Of a stretch of DNA of 64,000 bases, positions 43,677-52,853 are shown piece after piece (position 1 is the first letter of the stretch; every line of letters starts with the position of its first letter). The notes beneath the pieces are model-generated. The model searched no databases. It worked only from the letters and a program-made list of their open reading frames with translations, and was not told the DNA's origin. Where the stretch lies: the NCBI RefSeq assembly GCF_002807035.1, contig NZ_NIUC01000004.1:1-64000 (forward strand), in the 5' to 3' direction. The stretch is from Algoriphagus formosus. GTDB lineage: Bacteria; Bacteroidota; Bacteroidia; Cytophagales; Cyclobacteriaceae. Both the position numbers and the translations under genes were made by a program.

Positions 43677-43890
43677 GTAATCGTAATTTTTTGTCAAAAT
43701 AGACAATTTTGAAAATTGAAGAGCTAAATAACTGAAATTCGGTGGATTTCGGTGATGGAATGCTCTATTTTTTCAAAATGATACAATAATTTTTCTTCCA
43801 GTTTAAAATTCATCCAAGTCCGATGGAGAGGTCCGATTTTTACAAGGATAAAAATGGGTAAGTAGAAAATTGAAAAAGGAGGGGAAATGA

Positions 43891-45048
43891 TTAATCAAGT
43901 CCCAAAATGATATGGGCTCCGGAAGAGATTTCTACCGATATAAAAGTGGCTTGTCGATTAAAGCTAGCCAGATAATCATTCCCTATTCTATCTTGAAATT
44001 TTTTTATTTGGCTCTTCCTAATCAAATTGATGGTACAGCCACCAAATCCTCCTCCCATCATTCTAGCCCCTAAAACCCCAGGAGATTCCCAAGCTTTTTC
44101 TGCCAAGAAATCCAGTTCTGGACAGGAAACCTCATAGTCTCTGCTAAGGCTTCGATGAGACTCATTCATTAGCTTTCCAAATGCTTTCAAATCACCTGAG
44201 CTTAGGTGTTGGGCTGCTGACTGTACTCTTTCGCATTCGGTGATCACATGTTTGGCCTTTATGAATAGAGAAAAGGGGAGCAGTTTCTCGACCTCATTTA
44301 GATTTTCATTTTTCAAGTCCCTCAAAGTTTGAATATCAGGGAAATGCGCTTGGAGTAATTGAACGCTTTCTTCACAAGCAGCTCTCCGCTGATTGTAAGC
44401 CGAGTCTGCAAGAGCGTGCTTCACATTGCTATTGACCAGAAGTAGGGAGTATTCACCGAGATCAATTGGGATTTCCTGATGCTGATTGCTTCTGCAGTCC
44501 AATAGGAGGGCACGGTCTTTTTTTCCAAAGGCCGAAGCGTAAGGATCCATAATCCCGCAATTGACCCCTGCAAATTGATGTTCTGAGTTTTGAGCGTATT
44601 TTGAAATGGAAAGTGGACTGAGCTTTAACCCGAAAAGTTGAGAAAGGGCAGTTCCAATTGAGACGGATAAAGCTGCGGAAGAAGATAGACCTGCTCCTAG
44701 GGGTATATTTCCCCCAATCACCATATCAAAACCTTCAAAGGGATAACCTGCTTGTTTCACCTGAGCTAAAAACCCCATCACATAAGTGCTCCAATGCCCT
44801 ATTTTAGGTGAAAAGCTTTTCCAGTCAAAAGTGAACTCCTCTCCAAAATCCATGGAGTACAAGCGACAAAATGGAAGTTCATTTTTCTGAACTCCTGTCC
44901 AAATTCCAAATTGAACAGCTGCTGGGAATACAAAGCCTTCTTGATAGTCGGTATGCTCTCCGATGAGGTTGATTCGGCCCGGGGCAAAAGCAATGATTGG
45001 ATTTCCTCCGAAATATTGATGGAAGAGAGCCTTTAATTCTGAGGTCAA
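43891..45048 (-). CDS. galK: Galactokinase
   Basis: A GHMP-family kinase that phosphorylates galactose at C1 in the Leloir pathway. Motif 1 is APGRINLIGEHTDY (about 21-34, substrate binding), motif 2 is PLGAGLSSSAAL (phosphate loop, about 115-126) and motif 3 is GARMMGGGFGGCTI near the C-terminus. No ATG is available. The frame is open far upstream but overlaps lacI. I choose TTG at 45048-45046, two bases after the lacI stop, which gives 385 residues, the normal length. TTG at 45084 is the alternative. It follows lacI in one operon. No galT or galM is in the window. Confidence 0.88.
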   Translation of the reverse strand: MTSELKALFHQYFGGNPIIAFAPGRINLIGEHTDYQEGFVFPAAVQFGIWTGVQKNELPFCRLYSMDFGEEFTFDWKSFSPKIGHWSTYVMGFLAQVKQAGYPFEGFDMVIGGNIPLGAGLSSSAALSVSIGTALSQLFGLKLSPLSISKYAQNSEHQFAGVNCGIMDPYASAFGKKDRALLLDCRSNQHQEIPIDLGEYSLLLVNSNVKHALADSAYNQRRAACEESVQLLQAHFPDIQTLRDLKNENLNEVEKLLPFSLFIKAKHVITECERVQSAAQHLSSGDLKAFGKLMNESHRSLSRDYEVSCPELDFLAEKAWESPGVLGARMMGGGFGGCTINLIRKSQIKKFQDRIGNDYLASFNRQATFISVEISSGAHIILGLD

Positions 45049-45049
45049 A

Positions 45050-46075
45050 TCAAATTGATTTTTGGGAAGACTTTCTTGGAACAAGTGTCGTGTCCAAAAC
45101 GATGGAAATTGGATCATCAGAGGCCAAACCGTCCAACTGATCCAAAAGGTGACTGACAGCGAGCTTACCCATCTCGTATCCAGGTTGGGAAACAGTGGTA
45201 AGGGGTGGCTCCACAACAGCCGAGGTAGGATTATTAGTGAAACCTGCCAATGCAATCTGCTCCGGAACTTTCAAGCCAATGCTTTTCCAGTAGGTGAGTA
45301 CGTCCACCGCTACTGGATCTATCATGCAAAAAACAGCGTCTGGCAAGGGATTCATTTCAGCTATTTCTTTGGCGATCTGGATATTACCGCTTTCCGTCAG
45401 ATCCGATACTTTGATGAAGTCAGGATTTTCTTCCATCCCGTACTCTTTAAGTGCTTTGAGGTATCCTTCTTTTCGTTTTTTGGAGATGTATAGATCCTCA
45501 GGACCTGAAACATACACAATGGAGCGACAACCTGTCTCTAGCAAATGGTTGCTTACTTGATAAGCTCCTCCGGCATCATTGAATGTTACTTTTGAAACAG
45601 GGATATCCTCTTGCACTCTATCAAATAGTACAAATGGGATTTCACGGTTATAAAGCTCAAAAAGATGCTCGTAATGGTTGGTTTCGCGGCTAAGTGAAAT
45701 CAATAAGGCGTCCACCTGTGAGGCTACCAAGGTTTTGATGTTGGCAATTTCCTGATCAATGGATTCATTGGATTGACAAATCATCACATTATACCCTCTT
45801 GAATTGGCGTGGTCTTGAATACCGCTAATACAGGATGCAAAAAAATGAGAAGTAATCTCTGGTACGATGACTCCCAGGGTTTTTGTACGGCTGATTCGAA
45901 GACTTTGCGCCAATAAATTGGGCTGGTAATTCATCTCCTTAGCCATTTCCACGATTTTCCGCTTGGTCTCTTCATGCAGCTCAGGGGAGTCCTTCAGTGC
46001 CCTTGAAACAGTAGATACAGACACCCCCAATTTCTTGGCGATTTCTTTCATCGTGACCTGATGCCCTTTTTTCAT
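45050..46075 (-). CDS. LacI-family transcriptional regulator
   Basis: 341 residues. The N-terminal helix-turn-helix (about 7-28, TMKEIAKKLGVSVSTVSRAL) and hinge (YQPNLLAQSLR) are canonical. The rest is a periplasmic-binding-protein-like sensor domain (about 62-335). It is cotranscribed with galK, whose start abuts its stop, so it probably responds to galactose or a galactoside and regulates this pair. A palindromic AAATCGATTT, a typical core for this family, lies about 150 bp upstream (46225-46234). Confidence 0.92.
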   Translation of the reverse strand: MKKGHQVTMKEIAKKLGVSVSTVSRALKDSPELHEETKRKIVEMAKEMNYQPNLLAQSLRISRTKTLGVIVPEITSHFFASCISGIQDHANSRGYNVMICQSNESIDQEIANIKTLVASQVDALLISLSRETNHYEHLFELYNREIPFVLFDRVQEDIPVSKVTFNDAGGAYQVSNHLLETGCRSIVYVSGPEDLYISKKRKEGYLKALKEYGMEENPDFIKVSDLTESGNIQIAKEIAEMNPLPDAVFCMIDPVAVDVLTYWKSIGLKVPEQIALAGFTNNPTSAVVEPPLTTVSQPGYEMGKLAVSHLLDQLDGLASDDPISIVLDTTLVPRKSSQKSI

Positions 46076-46112
46076 TTGTTTATAATTTGTCTTTAAGCAG
46101 TCTCATAGCCTG

Positions 46113-46197
46113 TCCCGAACTTGTTTCGGGAGAATCTCGCAATTATAATCATCCCTCTGTGTGTCGCTTGCGTCTTGCCTGTCTGCTTCAGGCAGGC
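46113..46197. repeat. Two REP-like palindromes
   Basis: TCCCGAA-CTTGT-TTCGGGA (46113-46131) and CCTGTCTG-CTT-CAGGCAGG (46178-46196) are short GC-rich hairpins in an otherwise A/T-rich gap. No gene lies here. They resemble dispersed extragenic palindromes of Bacteroidota. The same gap holds the operator-like AAATCGATTT. Confidence 0.45.
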
Positions 46198-46198
46198 T

Positions 46199-46234
46199 CG
46201 ATTTCCTATTCAAATGATTTTAGGAAATCGATTT
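46199..46234 (-). promoter_or_regulatory. Putative LacI-family operator
   Basis: AAATCGATTT (46225-46234) is a perfect 10-bp palindrome. A second arm CGATTTCCT (46199-46207) pairs with AGGAAATCG (46222-46230), making a larger inverted repeat around a 14-bp loop. It lies upstream of lacI-galK, so autoregulation is the simplest reading. Confidence 0.4.
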
Positions 46235-46340
46235 TTTCAGCAAATTAATTAGAATACTCAATTCCCTTGTGGAATGTTTGAATTTCGGCAATTCAAATCC
46301 TTTTGCATTAGCAATATTGCAAAGATTTAGCAGAAAACTA

Positions 46341-47318
46341 CTATTCTTGGAAAACAGTGAATAAAACCGTCTCACCCACGGCTTGGAGTGGTTTTTTATC
46401 GATCAAGTCTAGGTTATCCTGATGGGTGTGATGATAGTGCCCAAACCCATACTGCGGAGAAAACTCAATAATGTCGATCATAGGAATCTGTGCATATTGA
46501 TTGACAAAAAGGTGATCATCCAAGATTTCCGGAGAGTCTTGATTGATGAAAAATGCCGAGTGTCCCAATTTAGAAGCATGATCCCATACTTTTTTGAGAA
46601 TGCCGGAAGCATATCTTCTGGAGTAGCCTTCTCGGTAGAATCGAGCTCCTTTTGCACCTACCAAATCCACCAAAATACCGTAGTAAGCTGAGTAGTTTGG
46701 AGTATGCTTATTTTGTGACCAATGCTGGGAACCCAAACACCACCAAACCTGCGAATTGTCTCTTACACGAGCTGTTTCTGGCTCTCCATCATCCTCTCCG
46801 TCAAATAGGATGATGTCTATGCCAACATCCGGTTTGAGGTCACCGGAACCAATTACTCGGGCTATTTCCATCAAAATACCCACACCCGAACCTCCGTCGT
46901 TTGCGCCATCGATAGGTTCATCGATCCGCTCGGTGTCTTTATCGGCAATTCTCCGCGTATCCCAATGAGCTGCGAGAAGAATTCGTTTGGTAGCCTGAGG
47001 ATTATAGGATGCAATAATATTGCTGAGGTCCCAAGTAAGTCCATCATAGGTTTTTGCCTGAAAGTCCTGCGTCTGAACTGACCAATTCCAAGACTCAAGT
47101 CGATCGATGATCCAAGCTTTGGTATTGACATGTCCTGTGGTACCAGGTACTCGGGGTCCAAAACTCACCTGCTTTTCAATAAAGGCATAAGCCGAATCAG
47201 CACTAAAGGTAGGGTAGGGCTTGACTACCACCTCGGGAACTTGGGTTTCGGTAGTTTTTTCAGATGAACAAGCCCAGACAAAGGCCAATAAAAGCAAAAT
47301 CCAGAATCTATTCTTCAT
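46341..47318 (-). CDS. M28-family / glutaminyl-peptide cyclotransferase-like lipoprotein
   Basis: 325 residues with a lipobox (FVWAC, Cys17). The zinc-enzyme core is clear: AAHWDTR (His and Asp ligands, about 116-122), [15 protein letters not shown] (bridging Asp and general-base region, about 138-152) and LFDGEDDGE (acidic ligand, about 176-184), with a late His in [14 protein letters not shown]..GANDGxSG is the pattern of glutaminyl cyclases, which make N-terminal pyroglutamate, and of related M28 aminopeptidases. The substrate choice cannot be fixed by eye. It overlaps the 3' end of cysS by 11 bp, so it is cotranscribed with it. Confidence 0.88.
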   Translation of the reverse strand: MKNRFWILLLLAFVWACSSEKTTETQVPEVVVKPYPTFSADSAYAFIEKQVSFGPRVPGTTGHVNTKAWIIDRLESWNWSVQTQDFQAKTYDGLTWDLSNIIASYNPQATKRILLAAHWDTRRIADKDTERIDEPIDGANDGGSGVGILMEIARVIGSGDLKPDVGIDIILFDGEDDGEPETARVRDNSQVWWCLGSQHWSQNKHTPNYSAYYGILVDLVGAKGARFYREGYSRRYASGILKKVWDHASKLGHSAFFINQDSPEILDDHLFVNQYAQIPMIDIIEFSPQYGFGHYHHTHQDNLDLIDKKPLQAVGETVLFTVFQE

Positions 47319-48801
47319 ATGCCCAGTCTATCTTGTCTTTCATATCTTTGACTACAAATCCCATCGATTTTAATCCAGCACGAATTTCATCTACTTTTTG
47401 GTAATCTCTTGCTGTTTTAGCCTCTCCATAGAGCTTCAAAAGAAGATCAAGCATAGGTTCCTGTACTTCACTTTTTTCTTCCATAAGACCGAGAATGTCC
47501 ACAACGAATGTCATGAAAGTGTCCTTGAGTTTTTGGAAAACTGCTTCTCCTAGAGCTGCTGCTTTCAACTGACCCGTGAAGATGGAATTAATCTTTTTCA
47601 GTAGGTTGAATAAATGACCGATGGCTTGAGCTGTGTTGAAGTCATCATCCATGGCTCTGTAGGCATTTGCAATACTGGATTCGATCTGCTGGATTTGCTT
47701 TTCGTCCAATTCCACTCCGCTTTCTGGCTGGAATTCAAGTATTCTGGCAATTCGAAGTCCATTGATCAGCTTTTTGTAGCCTTTTTGAGCTGCTTTTAGT
47801 GCCTCATTGGAAAAGTCCAAAGTGGATCGATAATGCGCTGTCAGCATGAAATAGCGAATAGTCATTGGGCTGTAAGCTTGCTCGAGCAAGTCATGACTTC
47901 CGCTGAAAAGCTCTTGCAGCGTGATGAAATTACCCAAGGATTTCCCCATCTTCTGCCCGTTGATGGTAATCATATTATTGTGCATCCAGTAGCGGGCAGG
48001 GTCCTGATGATTGCAGGCATTTCCCTGAGCGATTTCGCACTCATGATGCGGAAACATCAGGTCCATCCCCCCACCGTGAATATCAAACTGATTGCCCAGA
48101 TATTTGGAGCTCATCGCGGTACATTCCAGGTGCCAGCCTGGAAAACCGATTCCCCAAGGTGACTCCCATTTCATCAAGTGCTCGGGTGCTGCATTTTTCC
48201 AAAGTGCAAAATCTACGGCATTCCGCTTTTCCCCCTGACCGTCCAAGTCCCGGCTTCCACTCATCAGTTCCTCTAAGACACGGCCAGAAAGCTTCCCGTA
48301 TTTATAGGATTGGTTGTATTTGAGCACATCAAAATAGACCGATCCATTGACCTCGTATGCCAAACCTTCTTTAAGAATGGCTTCTACTAAGGCTATTTGC
48401 TCGGGAATATGTCCGGTTGCCCGAGGCTCAATGCTCGGCTTCCAGGTATTCAAGGCAGCCATATCCCGATGGTAGGTGTCCGTATACTGCTGAGCTACCT
48501 CCATGGGCTCGAGCTGCTCCAGTTTGGCTTTTTTAGCGATTTTATCCTCGCCTTCATCAGCATCACCCGTCAAGTGACCTACGTCGGTAATATTGCGAAC
48601 GTAGCGCACACGATAACCTAAATGAGTCAAATAGCGATTGACCGTATCAAAGGTGACTGCAGGCCGGGCATGTCCCAAATGGGCATCTCCGTAGACGGTT
48701 GGACCGCAGACATACATGCCTACAAATGGTGGGTTGATGGCTTGAAATTCTTCTTTTTCCCTGCTAAGGGTATTGTAAAGTTTGAGTTGATGCGACTTCA
48801 T
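47308..48801 (-). CDS. cysS: Cysteinyl-tRNA synthetase
   Basis: 497 residues, class I synthetase that charges tRNA-Cys. The HIGH-type motif is HLGH (41-44, [10 protein letters not shown]). The zinc-site Cys32 is in YVCGPTVYG, with further ligands in WHLECTAMS and PHHECEIAQ. The KMSKS loop reads KMGKS (near 282, [11 protein letters not shown]), with Gly in place of Ser. That variant occurs in Bacteroidota enzymes as far as I recall. The C-terminal helical domain (about 330-497) is complete. It is essential housekeeping, and the upstream 165 bp hold only short direct repeats. Confidence 0.97.
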   Translation of the reverse strand: MKSHQLKLYNTLSREKEEFQAINPPFVGMYVCGPTVYGDAHLGHARPAVTFDTVNRYLTHLGYRVRYVRNITDVGHLTGDADEGEDKIAKKAKLEQLEPMEVAQQYTDTYHRDMAALNTWKPSIEPRATGHIPEQIALVEAILKEGLAYEVNGSVYFDVLKYNQSYKYGKLSGRVLEELMSGSRDLDGQGEKRNAVDFALWKNAAPEHLMKWESPWGIGFPGWHLECTAMSSKYLGNQFDIHGGGMDLMFPHHECEIAQGNACNHQDPARYWMHNNMITINGQKMGKSLGNFITLQELFSGSHDLLEQAYSPMTIRYFMLTAHYRSTLDFSNEALKAAQKGYKKLINGLRIARILEFQPESGVELDEKQIQQIESSIANAYRAMDDDFNTAQAIGHLFNLLKKINSIFTGQLKAAALGEAVFQKLKDTFMTFVVDILGLMEEKSEVQEPMLDLLLKLYGEAKTARDYQKVDEIRAGLKSMGFVVKDMKDKIDWAYEE

Positions 48802-48966
48802 AAGTCTTCAAAAGTACGAATTACGAATGATGAAACACGATGAGTAGGTAGTCTGGTTTCAATGAAAGCGCAAAATAGCTGAAAAATGGGGGAGATTGAA
48901 GTTAGAAGGGAAATTACCAACAGAATCTTAGCATGTTTTAATAAAGGGTTTTAAAAATATATTTCT

Positions 48967-49296
48967 TTATAGCCCTGATTTCTTCAATAGTTCAAGAAGC
49001 TTTTCTTTTGGGAGGTTGTCAAATTCACTTTTATCAAAAATGTGGATTAGGTAGACTTCTTGATCTTTGTCTACGAAAAAATAGATTATTCTAGCACCTC
49101 CTGATTTCCCTTTATTTTTACTTTTTATTGAAATCCGAATCTTAAAAAGATTTGATCCTAATGGTATTCCTATCCTATAGTCTATTTCCAATTCTTTGAC
49201 TAACTCCAATAAATCTTCTTTCAAGGACGGGTATTTTTTGAATAACCGTTTGAAGTATTTTTTAAAGTTTGGCGTAAGGATTACCTCATAATTCAT
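48967..49296 (-). CDS. RelE/ParE-superfamily toxin
   Basis: 109 residues. The start MNYEVILTPNFKKYFKRLFKKYPSLKEDL (read in parts: YEVILTPNFKKYFKRL, KYPSLKEDL) is the family's first strand and helical hairpin. KIRISIKSKNKGKSGGARIIYFFV is the basic central sheet and VYLIHIFDKSEFDNL the last strand. RelE members cut mRNA on the ribosome while ParE members poison gyrase; which applies here is open. The 72-residue antitoxin gene lies upstream with an 11-bp overlap, the standard antitoxin-first order. Confidence 0.85.
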   Translation of the reverse strand: MNYEVILTPNFKKYFKRLFKKYPSLKEDLLELVKELEIDYRIGIPLGSNLFKIRISIKSKNKGKSGGARIIYFFVDKDQEVYLIHIFDKSEFDNLPKEKLLELLKKSGL

Positions 49297-49504
49297 TCAA
49301 AAAATCGTTAGCTTTTTCTTTTTTAAGTTTACCCTCTTGTATTTTCTTTACTTGACCTAAACTAGATTCTAATTCATTAAAAAATTCAAGAACCTCTTCT
49401 TTGTCAATGACTTCAAATTCAATTCCTTCTTTGGTAAGAAAATCCTCAATGGATTTAATTTGCTTTCTAGTTTTAGTGTATGCCTTTATCCTTATAGCTT
49501 CCAT
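49286..49504 (-). CDS. Antitoxin partner of the RelE/ParE-type toxin
   Basis: 72 residues, highly charged (Lys/Glu), with a short beta start (MEAIRIKAYTKTRKQIKSIE) and a long helical C-terminus (EVLEFFNELESSLGQVKKIQ) likely to wrap the toxin. No classical ribbon-helix-helix is obvious, so DNA binding for autoregulation is uncertain. It overlaps the toxin gene by 11 bp. Assignment rests on size, position and composition. Confidence 0.75.
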   Translation of the reverse strand: MEAIRIKAYTKTRKQIKSIEDFLTKEGIEFEVIDKEEVLEFFNELESSLGQVKKIQEGKLKKEKANDFLNEL

Positions 49505-49591
49505 GAATTCTCTATTTTTTCCAATTTAAAAATAAAATCGGGGAATTTTGAATACTTAATTTGTGCTTTTCTAGATTCAGAGAATTATAAA

Positions 49592-49618
49592 AAACCTCCG
49601 ATCCCCGTTGAATCAGTT
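49592..49618 (-). terminator. Terminator after the YD-repeat lipoprotein
   Basis: On the minus strand CTGAT ... ATCGGAGG is followed by TTTTTT. It resembles the purH terminator at 51057 (GATTC..GGG.TCGGAGGTTTTTT), with the left arm shortened, so the two may be duplicates. Confidence 0.6.
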
Positions 49619-49692
49619 GTCAATAAATACCAAATTCTAAATCTTTTAAAAATTACGACTGATTTTTTTAGAGAAGCTAAAAGCCCAAAGCC

Positions 49693-50463
49693 TTATTCAT
49701 GATACTGGTAAATGGTAGAAAAGTATTCTTGAAAGTCATATTCAGGATACCTTTCCAATTCCTTTGTTAACCTACCTTGGCTATCATAGGTATATTCGAA
49801 CATTGGCCTCAATTCTCCAGCTGGAGATGTTGGGATGGATTTGGCAATTAATTTTCCATCCTTATTATAGACATAGTGCCAATTCCGAATAGGAGAATTT
49901 GGCTGAGTGAAAACCATCCAAACCTGACGTTGAATACGACCCTGCTCGTCATAATAGAATCGATAACCTTCTTGTAATGAAATCTGGGGACCGAAAGTGA
50001 TTTTTTCCACTTGACCCTGATCGTTATACTCATACTTGAAATAAATGGTACTTCCCCGATCCTGCTGAATTAGTCTTTTTGATCCATCATACTGGTAGGT
50101 AAATACTTCTCCAAAAACGTATTTTTCACCGTCAAATGGAAATACCTCTTTTTTAATCAATTGATCATTTTCATAAGTATAGAGTACAAGACTCGAAGTA
50201 TCCAAGCTTGAGTTTCTCAGGTAGACATCAAAAAGTTCTCTTCCAGAAGCGTCATAATACTTATCATGTGTTGAAAGAAGTGAGTTCAACTGGTATTTTT
50301 TAATTCGAGTTGCTTTGTCATCAAAATTTACAGCCAATCTTTGAAGTTGGGCAACTGAAATCGCGGGAAGAGTTTCTAAAAATTCTTCTTGGCCATCTTC
50401 CCCGGTGATTGAGCAAGAGCAAAGCAAAAAAAAGATTAGAAGAATGGCCTGTAATGGTTTCAT
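49693..50463 (-). CDS. Lipoprotein with YD/RHS-like repeats
   Basis: 256 residues. The lipobox is FLLCSC (Cys15 or Cys17). From about 55 on, the protein is built of strands with the RHS/YD pattern (YTYENDQLIKKE, FTYQYDGSKRLIQQ, YEYNDQGQVEKI, YYDEQGRIQRQ, HYVYNKDGKLI, YTYDSQGRLTKE), five to six copies about 20-25 residues apart. Such repeats form beta sheets in surface proteins. It lacks the long RHS core and any toxin tail. No function can be given. It lies between two toxin-antitoxin modules. Confidence 0.8.
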   Translation of the reverse strand: MKPLQAILLIFFLLCSCSITGEDGQEEFLETLPAISVAQLQRLAVNFDDKATRIKKYQLNSLLSTHDKYYDASGRELFDVYLRNSSLDTSSLVLYTYENDQLIKKEVFPFDGEKYVFGEVFTYQYDGSKRLIQQDRGSTIYFKYEYNDQGQVEKITFGPQISLQEGYRFYYDEQGRIQRQVWMVFTQPNSPIRNWHYVYNKDGKLIAKSIPTSPAGELRPMFEYTYDSQGRLTKELERYPEYDFQEYFSTIYQYHE

Positions 50464-50519
50464 TTTAATTCGTGAATATCAAATTTGTAAATAAAGCTTC
50501 TAAAATCTTGATTATCCGT

Positions 50520-50738
50520 TTAGGCAAACATCAATTTACCTTTTGGCTTTGGGATTGTCCTTCCCATTTCTTTTGCTGTTTCAATCCATTCTTGAATTAC
50601 AATTTCAACATTTTGAAGAGCTTCTGAATAACTAGCTCCATCGGCAGCACAACCAGCAAGTTCTGGAACCTCAGCAATGAATGCTTCGTCAGCCTCGCTC
50701 CAGTAAATGATAATTTCGTAACGTGGATCAGTCTTCAC
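50520..50738 (-). CDS. hicB: HicB-family antitoxin
   Basis: 72 residues with the HicB fold: YEIIIYWSEADEAFIAEVPELAGCAADG at the start (in parts: IYWSEADEAFIAEVPEL, GCAADG) and the helix EALQNVEIVIQEWIE. It binds and neutralises the HicA toxin encoded immediately upstream. It has no C-terminal HTH or RHH extension, so DNA binding, if any, must come from the complex. It overlaps hicA by 11 bp. Confidence 0.88.
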   Translation of the reverse strand: MKTDPRYEIIIYWSEADEAFIAEVPELAGCAADGASYSEALQNVEIVIQEWIETAKEMGRTIPKPKGKLMFA

Positions 50739-50991
50739 CTTTTTTTATGCTTAATTGATATTTCAATATAATTAATCTTACTTGTTTTACCTGATAAGGT
50801 TTAGCCTTACCATTTTTTTCTTGAAGATTTAGAATCTCTTCCACACCTTCTTTGCTAAATATGTAGTGACTGCCTTTTATTCTTTCCGAAAAACCAAAGA
50901 TCAAAATCAACTTCCTTAATTCTGCAAAGGTGATGTTAGTATCTGAGCTTCCTGAGAGGATTTTGGCTATAAGTTTTTCATACTTACCCAT
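50728..50991 (-). CDS. hicA: HicA-family mRNA interferase toxin
   Basis: 87 residues. The double-stranded-RNA-binding-like fold is indicated by ITFAELRKLILIFGF followed by the catalytic-site segment GSHYIF, where His is the conserved active residue. The C-terminal part KPYQVKQVRLIILKY completes the fold. Relatives cleave mRNA and tmRNA. The toxin-first order (hicA before hicB) is typical for this family. The N-terminus is slightly longer than average (family usually 60-85). Confidence 0.88.
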   Translation of the reverse strand: MGKYEKLIAKILSGSSDTNITFAELRKLILIFGFSERIKGSHYIFSKEGVEEILNLQEKNGKAKPYQVKQVRLIILKYQLSIKKGED

Positions 50992-51056
50992 AGCCTAAAT
51001 TAATCTATTTTTGAATTTGGTATTCATTTTTGAAATCGATTTCCCCAACAAAAAAA

Positions 51057-51083
51057 CCTCCGAACCCAATGGAATCGGAGGTC
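51057..51083 (-). terminator. Terminator after purH
   Basis: CCTCCGA...TCGGAGG inverted repeat. On the minus strand it is followed by TTTTTTTG. It lies 35 bp beyond the purH stop. Between stop and hairpin are short repeats of the AAGTATCAAG type. Confidence 0.9.
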
Positions 51084-51117
51084 CTGATACTAAAATCTTG
51101 ATACTTAATACTTCAAA

Positions 51118-52644
51118 TTAATGCTTGAAGTGTCTCACTCCCGTCATCACCATGCTCATCCCATGGGCATCGCAGTAGTCAATGCTGTCTTGATCTTTGA
51201 TGGATCCACCCGGCTGTACCACTGCTGTGATTCCCGCTTCGTTGGCAATTTCCACACAATCTGGAAAAGGGAAGAAAGCATCTGATGCCATAACGGCACC
51301 TTTCAGGTCAAAACCAAATTCACCTGCTTTGATAATTGCCTGTCTCAATGCATCTACTCGAGAAGTTTGTCCTACACCTGAAGCGAATAGCTGAGAATCG
51401 TTGCTCAACACAATCGTATTAGATTTGGTATGCTTGCAGACTTTAGCTGCAAAAACCAATGCATCGAGTTCTTTATCTGAAGGAGCAACTTTGGTCACCA
51501 CTTTGAAATCTTCCTTGCTTTCCGTAGCCAAATCCTTGTCCTGCTCGATCACACCGTTCAATAAGGTCTTGATCATTTTGGTGCCTGGCAAAGCCATTTT
51601 TTGGCGAAGAAGAATACGGTTCTTTTTGCCTTTCAAAACTTCCAAAGCCTCCTCGGTGAATTCCGGAGCAATCAATACTTCGAAAAACAGGGAATGCATC
51701 TCTTCGGCAGCTGCTTTGTCTACTGTTTTATTCGTTACTAATACACCGCCAAAAGCAGAAGTGGTATCTGCGGCAAAAGCTTTCTGATAAGCTTCTTTTA
51801 CAGAATCCGCCGTGGCACAGCCACAAGCATTAGTATGCTTCAAAATAGCGAAGGCTGTCTGGTCTGGGAATTCGGCAATCAAATTGACTGCTGCATCTAC
51901 ATCGACCAAGTTATTGTAAGAAAGTTCTTTTCCGTTCAGTTGATCGAAAAGGTTCTCCAAATCACCGTAAAAATGAGCCGCTTGATGTGGGTTCTCTCCA
52001 TAGCGAAGTGCTTTGGCCTTGCTTTCGGAAACCTTCAATGCAGGGATATTTTCGTTTTGATTGAAATAGTTGAAAATATGCGTGTCGTAATTGGATGACA
52101 CCTGGAAAGCCTGAGCAGCGAAGTATCTTCGATCTTCTAGGGTAGTGCCTCCGTCTTGTGCTTCCAACTTGGCTTCCAATTCTGCATATTGATTCTTGGA
52201 AGCGATGATGGTCACATCTTTGAAGTTTTTGGCAGCTGCGCGGATCAAAGAAATTCCTCCGATGTCGATCTTTTCGATGATATCTGCCTCTGAAGCTCCA
52301 GAAGCTACCGTTTCCTCAAAAGGATACAAATCTACGATGACCAAGTCGATGGCCGGAATGTCATATTCAGCCGCTTGGGACACATCTCCTTCATTTTCTC
52401 TTCGATACAATATCCCGCCAAATACCTTTGGGTGGAGGGTTTTCACTCTTCCTCCAAAAATGGAAGGGTAGGAGGTCAATTCTTCAACCGGGATGACTTC
52501 AGCACCTTGTTCTTCGATGAATTTTTGAGTGCCACCAGTAGAGTAGATTTTTACTCCGTGTTTTTTCAGAAGGGCGATGATAGGTTCGAGATTGTCTTTG
52601 TAAAAGACTGAGATTAGGGCAGATTCGATTTTTTTGACAGCCAT
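51118..52644 (-). CDS. purH: Bifunctional AICAR transformylase / IMP cyclohydrolase
   Basis: 508 residues catalysing the last two steps of purine synthesis (AICAR to FAICAR to IMP). The N-terminal MGS-like cyclohydrolase domain covers about 1-195 (ALISVFYKDNLEPI, STGGTQKFIEEQG, VDLYPFEETV). The C-terminal transformylase domain covers about 200-508 and contains the KHTNACGCA active-site loop, with catalytic Lys-His near 268. It is complete, of normal length and cytoplasmic. It is monocistronic, with its own terminator. The 209 bp between purH and the divergent kinase gene at 52854 contain both promoters. Confidence 0.97.
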   Translation of the reverse strand: MAVKKIESALISVFYKDNLEPIIALLKKHGVKIYSTGGTQKFIEEQGAEVIPVEELTSYPSIFGGRVKTLHPKVFGGILYRRENEGDVSQAAEYDIPAIDLVIVDLYPFEETVASGASEADIIEKIDIGGISLIRAAAKNFKDVTIIASKNQYAELEAKLEAQDGGTTLEDRRYFAAQAFQVSSNYDTHIFNYFNQNENIPALKVSESKAKALRYGENPHQAAHFYGDLENLFDQLNGKELSYNNLVDVDAAVNLIAEFPDQTAFAILKHTNACGCATADSVKEAYQKAFAADTTSAFGGVLVTNKTVDKAAAEEMHSLFFEVLIAPEFTEEALEVLKGKKNRILLRQKMALPGTKMIKTLLNGVIEQDKDLATESKEDFKVVTKVAPSDKELDALVFAAKVCKHTKSNTIVLSNDSQLFASGVGQTSRVDALRQAIIKAGEFGFDLKGAVMASDAFFPFPDCVEIANEAGITAVVQPGGSIKDQDSIDYCDAHGMSMVMTGVRHFKH

Positions 52645-52853
52645 TTTTTGAATGGATAGGTTTGGATTTCAATGAAGGGGCAAAGGTAGGAAAAAAGGCT
52701 TTAAAGCATTAAAGAGATTCGGGTTAAAACTTTGTTAAAGGAATTTGATCACTTTTTTCACGATATCCCAAACTTTGGTATTCGATCTGAGATGAGTTAA
52801 AGCGGAAATTACTATTTTGGAATAGAAACAAAATCAAATTCAGTTTTAAGCTT

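Noticed and set aside
45049..45255. Upstream extension of galK to an ATG at 45255
   Set aside because: It overlaps lacI in another frame and adds 69 residues unlike any galactokinase.
49460..49702. 80-codon plus-strand ORF
   Set aside because: It overlaps the antitoxin start and the terminator at 49592; no coding character.
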